Below, piece after piece: positions 25,836 through 34,976 of a DNA stretch of 64,000 bases. Made by a program: the position numbers and the translations under genes. Numbering within the stretch: the stretch's first letter is position 1; every line of letters begins with the position of its first letter. Origin of the DNA: an uncultured Prevotellaceae bacterium (GTDB taxonomy: Bacteria > Bacteroidota > Bacteroidia > Bacteroidales > Bacteroidaceae); contig CAMJZV010000001.1 in NCBI GenBank assembly GCA_946410305.1, positions 1 through 64,000 on the forward strand. The letters are read 5' to 3'. The notes under the pieces are model-generated. The model did no database searches and had not been told where the DNA came from. It worked only from the letters and a program-made list of their open reading frames with translations.

Positions 25836-25955
25836 CTCGGAAAATTGCAAATAAATTTGCATTTTCGCTCGCTTATTCGTACCTTTGAGTTGATTTCTCA
25901 ACTCGAAGGTAGGCTGCATCTCGGAAATATCCAAATAAATTTGGTATTTCGCTCG
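25836..25955 (+). promoter_or_regulatory. Two copies of a CTCGGAAA..CAAATAAATTTG..TTTCGCTCG palindromic motif upstream of argS
   Basis: Copy 1 CTCGGAAAATTGCAAATAAATTTGCATTTTCGCTCG (25836-25871); copy 2 CTCGGAAATATCCAAATAAATTTGGTATTTCGCTCG (25920-25955); each followed by a CCTTTG -7-like box. Confidence 0.6.
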
Positions 25956-25992
25956 ATTTGCACTACCTTTGTACCCGCTTAACGTTAAGAGT

Positions 25993-27834
25993 ATGAAGAT
26001 AGAACAACAGATAGAGCAGGCCGCGATGGCCGCAGTGAAGGCACTCTACGGACAAGAGGTGCCTGAGAAGATGGTGCAGCTGCAGAAGACACGCAGCGAG
26101 TTTGAGGGTAGTCTGACACTGGTGGTATTCCCCTTTGTCAAGATGGCTCGCAAGAGTCCTGAGCAGACTGGTCAGGAGATTGGCCAGTATCTGGTTGACA
26201 ACTGTGAGGCTGTCAGCAAGTTCAACGTGGTGAAGGGTTTCCTGAACCTGAGCATCGCTGACGCTGCATGGCTTAACCTGCTGGCAGACATCGACAAGGA
26301 CGACCACTACGGTGAAAAGAAAGCGGACGAGAGTTCCCCTCTCGTGATGATTGAGTATAGCTCGCCCAACACCAACAAACCTCTGCACCTTGGTCACGTG
26401 CGCAACAACCTGCTGGGTTGGTCGCTGGCTCAGATCATGGAGGCCAACGGCAATAAGGTGGTGAAGACCAATATTGTCAACGACCGCGGCATTCATATCT
26501 GTAAGTCTATGCTCGCTTGGCTGAAGTACGGCAACGGCGAGACTCCCGAGACGTCTGGCAAGAAGGGCGACCACCTGATTGGCGACTACTACGTAGCCTT
26601 CGACAAGCACTACCGTGAGGAGGTAAAGGAACTGACCGCCCAGCTAGTGGCCAGCGGTTTACCCGCTGAGCAAGCTGAGGAGAAAGCTAAGCAGGAGGCT
26701 CCACTGATTAAGGAGGCTCACGAGATGCTGGTAAAGTGGGAGAACAACGACCCCGAGGTACGTGCCCTGTGGGAGAAGATGAACAACTGGGTGTATGCCG
26801 GTTTCGACGAGACCTACAAGAAAATGGGTGTTGCCTTCGACAAGATTTACTACGAGAGCCAGACATACCTGAAGGGTAAGGCCAAGGTAGAGGAAGGACT
26901 CGCCAAGGGTCTCTTCGAGCGCCACGAGGACAACTCTGTTTGGGCCGACCTGACCAACGAGGGTCTGGACCAGAAACTGCTGCTCCGTAGCGATGGCACC
27001 TCTGTATATATGACACAGGACATCGGTACGGCCGAGATGCGTTTCCAGGACTACCCCATCGACAAGATGATTTATGTGGTGGGCAACGAGCAGAACTATC
27101 ACTTCCAGGTGCTCTCTATCCTGCTGGACCGTCTGGGCTTCAAGTGGGGCAAGGAACTGGTACACTTCTCTTACGGTATGGTAGAGCTGCCTAATGGTAA
27201 GATGAAGAGCCGTGAGGGAACCGTTGTTGATGCCGACGACTTGATGGAGCTGATGGTAGAGGATGCCTACAAGACCTCTATGGAACTGGGTAAATTCGAC
27301 GATATGACTGAAGAGGAGCGCCGCGAGATTGCCCGCATCGTGGGTATGGGTGCCCTGAAGTACTTCATCCTGAAGGTGGACGCTCGCAAGAACATGCTGT
27401 TCAACCCAGAGGAGTCTATTGACTTCAATGGTAATACGGGTCCTTTCATCCAGTACACCTACGCCCGTATCCGCAGTATCATTAGGAAGGAGCAAGGAGC
27501 AAGGAGCAAGGAGCAAGAGAATACTCCAAGCTCTGACAAATCTCTTGCCCCCTGTCCCCTGCCCCTTGCCCCTAAAGAGATTGAACTTATCCAGAAGATG
27601 TCCGAGTATGGCGCAGCTGTAGAGCAGGCTGGTAAGGACTACTCTCCCTCTGGCATCGCCAACTACTGCTACGAGTTGACAAAGGTGTTCAACCAGTTCT
27701 ACCACGACTTCTCTATCCTCAACGAGCCCGACGAGCAGAAGAAGGCCATCCGCCTGGTGCTGGCTAAGAACGTCGCTAAGATCATCAAGAACGCTATGTC
27801 TCTGCTGGGCATCGAGGTGCCTGAGCGCATGTAA
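25993..27834 (+). CDS. argS: Arginyl-tRNA synthetase
   Basis: EYSSPNTNKPLHLGHVRNNLLG, KMKSREGTVVDADDLM; ATG start after the TACCTTTG box preferred over the ORF-track start. Confidence 0.96.
   Translation: MKIEQQIEQAAMAAVKALYGQEVPEKMVQLQKTRSEFEGSLTLVVFPFVKMARKSPEQTGQEIGQYLVDNCEAVSKFNVVKGFLNLSIADAAWLNLLADIDKDDHYGEKKADESSPLVMIEYSSPNTNKPLHLGHVRNNLLGWSLAQIMEANGNKVVKTNIVNDRGIHICKSMLAWLKYGNGETPETSGKKGDHLIGDYYVAFDKHYREEVKELTAQLVASGLPAEQAEEKAKQEAPLIKEAHEMLVKWENNDPEVRALWEKMNNWVYAGFDETYKKMGVAFDKIYYESQTYLKGKAKVEEGLAKGLFERHEDNSVWADLTNEGLDQKLLLRSDGTSVYMTQDIGTAEMRFQDYPIDKMIYVVGNEQNYHFQVLSILLDRLGFKWGKELVHFSYGMVELPNGKMKSREGTVVDADDLMELMVEDAYKTSMELGKFDDMTEEERREIARIVGMGALKYFILKVDARKNMLFNPEESIDFNGNTGPFIQYTYARIRSIIRKEQGARSKEQENTPSSDKSLAPCPLPLAPKEIELIQKMSEYGAAVEQAGKDYSPSGIANYCYELTKVFNQFYHDFSILNEPDEQKKAIRLVLAKNVAKIIKNAMSLLGIEVPERM
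27485..27573 (+). repeat. Insertion in argS: inverted pair of 7-bp-period arrays
   Basis: (AAGGAGC)x4 left arm 27487-27514; right arm cttgccc cctgtcc cctgccc cttgccc 27544-27571; inner GCAAGAGA/TCTCTTGC match. Confidence 0.85.
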
Positions 27835-27839
27835 GAGCA

Positions 27840-27858
27840 TGTTGCGACTGAGTCGCAA
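27840..27858. other. Hairpin between argS and the RNase H gene
   Basis: GTTGCGAC tga GTCGCAAC. Confidence 0.5.
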
Positions 27859-27873
27859 CAATAAAAAAAAGGT

Positions 27874-28332
27874 ATGCAAAACCCTCCCGACTATAGACAC
27901 GACACCGTACTGCCCTTGCCCATGGAGGTAAGGGCAGACGCGTGGGCCGTGGATGCTGCTTGTAGTGGCAACCCTGGCCCTATGGAGTATCAGGCTATTG
28001 ACCTGCAGACGGGTGCACAGGTGTTCCATTTCGGTCCTATGAAGGGTACAAACAATATCGGAGAGTTTCTAGCCATCGTCCATGCCCTGGCACTCTGCTG
28101 GCAGAAGGGATTGCACGACAAAACCATCTACTCAGACTCTTACAATGCCATTCTGTGGGTGCAGAAACGCCAATGTAAGACCAAGTTAGAACGCACTCCC
28201 GAGACGGAGCCGCTCTATCAGATTATTCTTCGTGCCGAAACCTGGCTGCGCACCCACAACTTCCGCAACCCCATCATCAAATGGGAGACCAGCAAGTGGG
28301 GCGAAGTACCTGCCGACTTCGGTAGGAAGTAA
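27874..28332 (+). CDS. RNase H family protein
   Basis: AVDAACSGNPGPMEYQAID, GTNNIGEFLAIVHALALCW, IYSDSYNAILWV. Confidence 0.85.
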   Translation: MQNPPDYRHDTVLPLPMEVRADAWAVDAACSGNPGPMEYQAIDLQTGAQVFHFGPMKGTNNIGEFLAIVHALALCWQKGLHDKTIYSDSYNAILWVQKRQCKTKLERTPETEPLYQIILRAETWLRTHNFRNPIIKWETSKWGEVPADFGRK

Positions 28333-28365
28333 TCAGGAAGAGAATGCCGCTAAAGCAGGAAAAAT

Positions 28366-28560
28366 GGTTTTCAAAAAAAAGGTTCCACCTTTCACGGACA
28401 TGCGGGACCCCCAGTAAATAAAGGGATTGCGAGCGTGGAGGGAGGCTTCCAACGTTCCGCGCGCACACAAAACGCCCAGAATCCCTTTAAATAAAGGATT
28501 CTGGGCATATCCGTGGAACGTGAAAGCATTTTATTTGAAAACCCCACAGCGTGCGCACGC
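28366..28560. repeat. ~200-bp inverted-repeat-rich non-coding element
   Basis: Outer arms GGTTTTCAAAAAAAAGGTTCCACCTTTCACGGACATGC and reverse complement of GCATATCCGTGGAACGTGAAAGCATTTTATTTGAAAACC; inner hairpin GCCCAGAATCC/GGATTCTGGGC. Confidence 0.65.
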
Positions 28561-28685
28561 GCGAACCTACTTAAGTATGAGCCCATCCATTAGTATCATT
28601 GAATCACAGAGAGGAACCAAAAATAGTTTCTAAAAAGGACGGAAGATGTTTGGTACTTTGAAGGATTATGCTTAATTTTGCAAGC

Positions 28686-29444
28686 ATGAATGAAAAAATA
28701 TCGGTAGTAATCAACACCTACAATGCCGAGCAACATCTGGAACGGGTGTTGGAGGCGGTGAAGGACTTCGACGAGATCGTGGTATGCGACATGGAGTCGA
28801 CAGACCAGACGCGGGCTATCGCCCAGCGCTATGGCTGCAGAATCATCACCTTCGAGCGCAAGGCGTATAACATTGTGGAGCCTGCCCGTGAATATGCTAT
28901 CCACGAAGCCCTGCACGAATGGGTGCTGGTAGTGGATGCCGACGAGATTGTCACCAAGGAGTTGCACGACTACCTCTATCAGCGCATCAGTGAAGCCAGC
29001 TGTCCTGACGGACTGGCCATTCCACGCAAGAACTATTTCATGGGACGCTTCATGCGTAGCCACTATCCAGACTATATCCTCCGCTTCTTCCGTAAGGACA
29101 AGACCCACTGGCCTCCAGTGATACACTGTGCGCCAGAGATTGATGGCCGTGTGGAGCGCATCAGCAGGAGTCGCAAGGAACTGGCCTTCGAGCATCTGGC
29201 CAACGACTCCGTCAGCGACATTCTGCGCAAGCACAACACCTATTCCACCAACGAGGTTCCTCGCCGCAGACACAAGAACTACGGCGTAGGGGCTATGATG
29301 TTACGTCCACTGGTACGCTTCATCAAGTCATATATTATAAAAGGTGGATTCCTGGATGGTAAGGCAGGCCTCATTCAGGCTCTGCTCGATGCCCACTACC
29401 AGTTTGCGGTAGTGGCGAAACTCATCGAAGAGAAAAGCTGTTAG
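28686..29444 (+). CDS. Family 2 glycosyltransferase (WaaE/KdtX-like)
   Basis: ISVVINTYNAEQHLERVLEAVKDFDEIVVCDMESTDQT, WVLVVDADEIVTKEL. Confidence 0.9.
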   Translation: MNEKISVVINTYNAEQHLERVLEAVKDFDEIVVCDMESTDQTRAIAQRYGCRIITFERKAYNIVEPAREYAIHEALHEWVLVVDADEIVTKELHDYLYQRISEASCPDGLAIPRKNYFMGRFMRSHYPDYILRFFRKDKTHWPPVIHCAPEIDGRVERISRSRKELAFEHLANDSVSDILRKHNTYSTNEVPRRRHKNYGVGAMMLRPLVRFIKSYIIKGGFLDGKAGLIQALLDAHYQFAVVAKLIEEKSC

Positions 29445-29485
29445 CTGTTGGCTGTTAGCCGTTAGCCAAAAGCCAAAAGCCACTA
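29437..29485. repeat. 7-bp-period tandem repeat spanning both stop codons of convergent genes
   Basis: gctgtta gctgttg gctgtta gccgtta gccaaaa gccaaaa gccacta. Confidence 0.9.
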
Positions 29486-30475
29486 ATGATGCCAATAGCT
29501 ACGCCATCCCATCATCTTGGCGTACTCCTCCTCTGTGACCTTCTCGTAAACCTTGCCATCACGAACTTCCCAACGGATGTCAAACTCCTCTTTAGTGCGT
29601 GACCAGCGGTCGTGGCTCCACAACCACAGGGCTGGGTCGCGACGGATGGTGCGTTCCAATTCCTGCATATAACGCTCCGTCAACTCGTAGTCGGGAATAG
29701 TCCCTGACTCACGCTCTATCAGTTTAAACTCACATTCGTAGTAGCCACGCTTCACGCGACGCACATCGCCATAGAAGAAAGCCTGCTTGGTGCGCTTGAT
29801 GATGCGCTCAGAACCAGTAAAGACAGGCGTCAGGTGGTTGAGGAAAGGTACCCACAAGTGGATGTTGCGCCAGTTAGGCTTTTGGTCAGCGATATATCCC
29901 ACAACAAGGGGTTTGCCTTCCTGATGGTACTTCACGATATGGCGCAGAGTCTCCTCCATAGGAATGCATACACTACCAAAACGCTGGCGGATATAGAGGA
30001 ACAGTCGGTCGAAGTCAGGATTCTCGATGGGGTGATACAACTCGGCACAGACACCATTGTCAGACATGGCCAATGGCAGGGTGCTGACCCACTCCCAGTT
30101 ACAATAGTGACCCAGCATGACACCACACGAGACACCCTCGCTCCACAGCTTCTCAATAGCCTCCGTGCCCTTGAACACCATACGACGACGCATCTCCTTT
30201 TCGCTGATGGTCATCAGTTTGATGCTCTCTACCAGATAGTCGCAGAACCAATGGTAAAAGTCTTGCTCTATCCGTTTCAGTTCTTTGGCACTCTTCTCAG
30301 GAAAGGCTGTGGCAATGTTTTGTCGGACGATTTTGGTGCGATAGCCAGCGATACGATATAAGACAAAGTACATAATATCAGAGAAGATATAATGTACCCA
30401 CATAGGAAATATTGACGTCACCCAAATCAGGGCAAAGCAACAGTAAGCCAACAATTTGTTTAATCGTCTTTTCAT
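29483..30475 (-). CDS. Lipid A/lysophospholipid acyltransferase (LpxL/HtrB-like)
   Basis: GVMLGHYCNWEWVSTLPLAM, YIADQKPNWRNIHLWVPFLNHLTPVFTGSERI. Confidence 0.9.
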   Translation of the reverse strand: MKRRLNKLLAYCCFALIWVTSIFPMWVHYIFSDIMYFVLYRIAGYRTKIVRQNIATAFPEKSAKELKRIEQDFYHWFCDYLVESIKLMTISEKEMRRRMVFKGTEAIEKLWSEGVSCGVMLGHYCNWEWVSTLPLAMSDNGVCAELYHPIENPDFDRLFLYIRQRFGSVCIPMEETLRHIVKYHQEGKPLVVGYIADQKPNWRNIHLWVPFLNHLTPVFTGSERIIKRTKQAFFYGDVRRVKRGYYECEFKLIERESGTIPDYELTERYMQELERTIRRDPALWLWSHDRWSRTKEEFDIRWEVRDGKVYEKVTEEEYAKMMGWRSYWHH

Positions 30476-30484
30476 ATCGCCGAT

Positions 30485-30546
30485 GCAAAGATACAAAATA
30501 ATTCATAATTCATCATGCATAATTCATAAATATTTTGTAATTTTGC
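30485..30546. promoter_or_regulatory. 62-bp palindromic divergent-promoter unit (copy 1) with 7-bp repeat core
   Basis: GCAAAGATACAAAATAATTCATAATTCATCATGCATAATTCATAAATATTTTGTAATTTTGC. Confidence 0.75.
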
Positions 30547-30565
30547 GCTCTAAGAGATAAAAAAC

Positions 30566-31738
30566 ATGACAAGAATACTGTTTCTGCTAAGCCGTTTCCT
30601 GGATGGAGGCATCGATGCGGTGCTGCTGGACTACCTGCGCTATCTGGCACAGCGCGAGGACTACAGCATCACGCTGGCCATCAGCATTCACATGGGTGAG
30701 TTGGAGGTTTTCCGGAAACAAATTCCTGAACAAGTCAAGGTGGTATACCTCGTCGACCAGCCCATGCTGACACGCTGGCGCCAGCAGAAAATCACCCAGC
30801 GGTTACCTTTTTATATAAAGATGTACGACGAGGCACTGCTCTCCCCTATCCGCCGCCACATGATAGGTCAGAAGCTACGCCAGCTGGCTACACTGCACGA
30901 CGTGGTCATCGACTTCGACTGTTGCCACTATGCATACCTGAAGAACGTCAAAACGTGGAAGGTGGCATGGTTCCACTTCAGCTTCAAGCAACTCATGGAG
31001 CAGAACAGGCGACGCACACAGCGCATCGGCAACCACCTGCGCTACTACAGCCGCATCGTCACCATCTCACAGGCCATGCTCGACGAGGGCAAGGAGCTGT
31101 TCCCCTGGTTGGAAGGCAGGTGGCGCCTCATCTATAATGCCAAAGACGAGGAGCTATTGCGGCAGCGTGGCAGCAAACCTGTCGACGATATACGCATCAA
31201 TGACAGCTACATCTTAGCCATTGAGCGACTGGAAGAGTCGCAGAAAGACCTGTCGACGCTGATTCGTGCCTACCAGCTATTACGCAGCGAATACCACCAT
31301 GAAGAAAAGCTTTACCTGCTGGGCAAAGGACGCGACGAACAACTATTGCGCCAACTGGCAGAGAGTCTTGGCATCTCCGACCATGTGGTATTCCTTGGCT
31401 TCAGCAGCAACCCCTACCCTTGGATAGCTCATGCCAAAGCCATTGCCCACAGTGCCAAGTTCGAAGGACTGCCCACCGTGATGATTGAGTCACTCATCAT
31501 GGGCAAGCTCATCGTGGCTACCGACTGTCCTACAGGTCCTCGCGAGATACTGGACCAAGGACGTGCCGGACTGCTGACGCCCGTCGGCGATGCGGCAAAG
31601 ATGGCAGAGAGTCTGCACCAGCTGCTGACCGACGAGGATCTACAGACATCCATCCTCGCCCATGCCAAAGAATATAAGCGGCAGTTCCTTTTCGACTATG
31701 CTGGCAAACTATTCGACGAAGTGATACACCCCTCATAA
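30566..31738 (+). CDS. GT4-type glycosyltransferase
   Basis: LSRFLDGGIDAVLLDYLRYLA...VVFLGFSSNPYPWIAHAKAIAHSAKFEGLPTVMIESLIMGKLIVATDCPTGPREIL. Confidence 0.92.
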   Translation: MTRILFLLSRFLDGGIDAVLLDYLRYLAQREDYSITLAISIHMGELEVFRKQIPEQVKVVYLVDQPMLTRWRQQKITQRLPFYIKMYDEALLSPIRRHMIGQKLRQLATLHDVVIDFDCCHYAYLKNVKTWKVAWFHFSFKQLMEQNRRRTQRIGNHLRYYSRIVTISQAMLDEGKELFPWLEGRWRLIYNAKDEELLRQRGSKPVDDIRINDSYILAIERLEESQKDLSTLIRAYQLLRSEYHHEEKLYLLGKGRDEQLLRQLAESLGISDHVVFLGFSSNPYPWIAHAKAIAHSAKFEGLPTVMIESLIMGKLIVATDCPTGPREILDQGRAGLLTPVGDAAKMAESLHQLLTDEDLQTSILAHAKEYKRQFLFDYAGKLFDEVIHPS

Positions 31739-31749
31739 CCTTTATCTAT

Positions 31750-32712
31750 ATGTCTCCCATTGTAAGCGTCATCATCCCCAACTATAATCATGCGCCCTAC
31801 CTGAAGGAGCGCATCGACAGCGTACTGAATCAGACCTACCAGGATTTCGAGGTCATTATCCTCGACGACTGCTCGCCCGACAACAGCGTAGAGGTCATCG
31901 AACAGTACCGCAGCAATCCGCATGTGGCGCATATTCTTATCAACGAGCAGAACACCCGCAACACCTTTATCCAATGGGAGCGTGGCATCAGTCTGGCCAA
32001 AGGCAAATACATCTGGATTGCTGAGAGCGACGACGTGGCAGAGCCTCAGCTGTTGGAGGCACTGGTGGGACAGTTGGAATTGCACCCTGACGCTAGCGTA
32101 GCCTTCTGCCACTCACGACTGATTGACGGAGAAGGGCGTCTGCTATCAGAGCAGAACGCCAAGAACCCTGCCCAGCCAGGACAGGTGACCATCGATGACA
32201 GCAGGACATTCTTGCGCCACCTGCTCATCTTCAATTATATCTATAATGCCAGTATGGTGGTATTCCGCCGCGACGTCTACGACAAGGCGAATCCTGACTA
32301 CAAGCAGTTCCGCTACTGTGGCGACTGGCACTTCTGGGGCAGTGTCTGTGCAGCAGGTCGCGTCATCGAGGTACACGACATGCTGAGCCGCTTCCGCCAG
32401 CACCAGCGCAAGGTAACAGAGCATGCCAAGAAGGATGTCGCCAAACGATGGAACGACGAGATGAAGACCATTGGGTATATTGCCTCGCTGTGCAACCTGT
32501 CAGCAATAGAGCAACGCTGCTTGAAAGGGCGTCTCAGCAAGCGTCTGAAGAAGGCAGACATGACAGCAGACGAGCGTCAACAGTTGCGCAACGAATATCC
32601 TGCACTCTGCAACGGTAGCACGTTTGACATCGTCTGCTACGAGGTGGGCAAGAACCTCTTCGGCTTCCTGCGCCACAGAGAGAACATGGGATTCCTGAGC
32701 AAATTCTTTTAG
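31750..32712 (+). CDS. Family 2 glycosyltransferase
   Basis: VSVIIPNYNHAPYLKERIDSVLNQTYQDFEVIILDDCSPDNS. Confidence 0.95.
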   Translation: MSPIVSVIIPNYNHAPYLKERIDSVLNQTYQDFEVIILDDCSPDNSVEVIEQYRSNPHVAHILINEQNTRNTFIQWERGISLAKGKYIWIAESDDVAEPQLLEALVGQLELHPDASVAFCHSRLIDGEGRLLSEQNAKNPAQPGQVTIDDSRTFLRHLLIFNYIYNASMVVFRRDVYDKANPDYKQFRYCGDWHFWGSVCAAGRVIEVHDMLSRFRQHQRKVTEHAKKDVAKRWNDEMKTIGYIASLCNLSAIEQRCLKGRLSKRLKKADMTADERQQLRNEYPALCNGSTFDIVCYEVGKNLFGFLRHRENMGFLSKFF

Positions 32713-33731
32713 TGCTTGCGGTGGATAATCCTATACCAAAGGAACTTTGACAACAGACGACCACGCTTTTTTGCATAGGGGGAGCGCAGGTACTCTTTAA
32801 CACCTGTCCAGGCCTCTGATGTCGTCATCTTCTTGTCCTTTAGATAGACACGGCGGCACCTATACGCTGACTTGTCAATGCGTTTCTTCTCCTGCTTAGT
32901 CAACTTGCGGGTATCCGCACGTTGACTCTTCTGGATTAGCAGCCTGCGCAATTCGATCTTTCTATGGTCATCAGACATTCTGCCATTAAAATAGTCTTGA
33001 GCCTCCTTAACCGCATGGTCAATCTCCTCCTTGGAGAGCATCATACCCTTAACCATTGGCAAACAATCCTTCCACTTACGATGAAAAATCTCCAGATTCT
33101 CTTGATAGCTATCAGAGAACACACCCATAGACTTATGTTCCAGCAACACATCATAAGTCACAAAGATACCTAAACCCAACTGATTGATCTGCATACAGAT
33201 ATCCGAGTCATACAGATGAAAATCATGGAAAGTCTGGTCGTCAAAGCGTATCTGTTGGAATAGATCACGACGGATACATATCCACACGCCATCCAGTGTA
33301 GCGACCTGAACCAACGAGGGATTCTTAGCTTTCTTCGCTGGTGAAGAGACATAATAGCGGGGCTTTTCCTCCTCAGTATAAGAACCCTGAATCAAGTATG
33401 TTGTCTGATAATCCAAAAAACGCCAGTCCAAACGGTCTGGTATCACACAACCACCTGCAACGCCAATGGCTCCAACAAAGGGCTGACTAAGATGGTTCAC
33501 GACAGCCTGTCCCCAATTCTGACTATGGTACGAGATGTCCTCATGCATAAAACACAAATATTCACCATGAGCCTGCTCCACACCTTTATTATATGCCTCG
33601 AAAATGCTATACTTACGCTGAGAATTGTCAATATGAACAATCTCGTGATCCACACCCACCGTCTCTTCGATATTACGAGACAATGCGTTGCTCAGTACAG
33701 CATTCTGTGAACAGATAATCAATGATAACAT
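32709..33731 (-). CDS. GT2-like glycosyltransferase
   Basis: VDHEIVHIDNSQRKYSIFEAYNKGVEQAHGEYLCFMHEDI. Confidence 0.8.
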   Translation of the reverse strand: MLSLIICSQNAVLSNALSRNIEETVGVDHEIVHIDNSQRKYSIFEAYNKGVEQAHGEYLCFMHEDISYHSQNWGQAVVNHLSQPFVGAIGVAGGCVIPDRLDWRFLDYQTTYLIQGSYTEEEKPRYYVSSPAKKAKNPSLVQVATLDGVWICIRRDLFQQIRFDDQTFHDFHLYDSDICMQINQLGLGIFVTYDVLLEHKSMGVFSDSYQENLEIFHRKWKDCLPMVKGMMLSKEEIDHAVKEAQDYFNGRMSDDHRKIELRRLLIQKSQRADTRKLTKQEKKRIDKSAYRCRRVYLKDKKMTTSEAWTGVKEYLRSPYAKKRGRLLSKFLWYRIIHRKH

Positions 33732-33851
33732 GATACGTGTTTTAATAACGGCCACAAAGGTACTAATAATTCTTAAATAGAAGAAATTTGCATATACTAT
33801 TTTCTATTATGTTTTGATTTTTAACTACCTTTGTGTACAAATTGCTATGAA

Positions 33852-34976
33852 ATGAAAAAACTCGCAGTTATTGGAGCCAGCTACTTGCAACTCCCCGTGG
33901 TAAAGAAAGCCAAGGAGATGGGTATCGAGGTACACTGTTTCGCTTGGAGAGAGGGAGCAGTATGTGCAGATGTGGCTGATTACTTCTATGACATCTCTAC
34001 CATTGACAAGGAAGCGATACTCAAAGAGTGTCAGCGCATCCACATTGACGGTATTGTCACCATCGCCTCCGATGTTGCCGTGCTAACCGTCAACTATGTG
34101 GCTACGCACTTGCAACTACCTGGCAACGACGACAGCTACTCTGAGGTGGTTACCAATAAGTTCAAGATGCGTGAGTGTTTCCTACAAAGCGACATTCCAT
34201 CGCCCAAATTCTGTATGGTCAAAGGGGCACAAGACTTCGATACTGTGAAAGCATTCCGTTTTCCAGTTATCGTAAAACCCACCGACCGCTCTGGCAGCCG
34301 TGGCGTAGAGAAAGTGATGACTGCCGACCAACTTCCTGAAGCAATAGACAGAGCTGTTGGCGAATCGTTTGCTCACGAGGCCATCATTGAGGAGTTTGTA
34401 GAGGGACGTGAGATTAGCGTAGAATGTATTTCATGGCAGGGACGCCACTACTTACTGCAGATTACCGATAAAGTAACAACAGGGAGTCCGTTCTTCGTAG
34501 AGTTGGAACATCACCAGCCCACCACTCTTCCCAAAGAGATTACTGACAAGATACGCGAAATCGTTCCCCAAGCCCTTGATGCGCTGCATATCCGCTATGG
34601 AGCATCGCACTCCGAGATAAAGATAACACCCAACGGTGAACTGTTCTTCATAGAGATCGGTTCTCGCATGGGTGGCGACTTCATCGGCTCTGACCTTGTA
34701 CGTCTATCTACCGGTTATGACTTCCTGCAAGGTGTCATCGAGGTTGCATTAGGTGAGTTCCATGAACCACAACTTGAAAGCGGCAAATATTCAGGTGTGT
34801 ATTTCTTGTCGGCCGAGACGGCATGGTTACAACCCATGATTGAGCATGCCGCAGATATGCCCGACGTGGTGGAAGCGGAAATAACAGACACCACGCTACG
34901 CCATATCGAGAGTAGCAGCGACAGAAGCGGTTATTTGATTTATCAGAGTGACAAAGGTAAAGTAGAACTGAGATGA
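33852..34976 (+). CDS. ATP-grasp carboxylate-amine ligase-like protein
   Basis: FPVIVKPTDRSGSRGVEKVMTADQL, IIEEFVEGREISVECIS, GELFFIEIGSRMGGDFIGSDLV. Confidence 0.88.
   Translation: MKKLAVIGASYLQLPVVKKAKEMGIEVHCFAWREGAVCADVADYFYDISTIDKEAILKECQRIHIDGIVTIASDVAVLTVNYVATHLQLPGNDDSYSEVVTNKFKMRECFLQSDIPSPKFCMVKGAQDFDTVKAFRFPVIVKPTDRSGSRGVEKVMTADQLPEAIDRAVGESFAHEAIIEEFVEGREISVECISWQGRHYLLQITDKVTTGSPFFVELEHHQPTTLPKEITDKIREIVPQALDALHIRYGASHSEIKITPNGELFFIEIGSRMGGDFIGSDLVRLSTGYDFLQGVIEVALGEFHEPQLESGKYSGVYFLSAETAWLQPMIEHAADMPDVVEAEITDTTLRHIESSSDRSGYLIYQSDKGKVELR

Noticed and set aside
26659-28029. 456-aa minus-strand ORF
   Set aside because: Antisense to argS; mirror-frame artefact of codon usage.
28277-28633. 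Small ORFs (63, 64, 68 aa) in the inverted-repeat element
   Set aside because: Overlap each other on both strands, follow the repeat arms, no domain signature.
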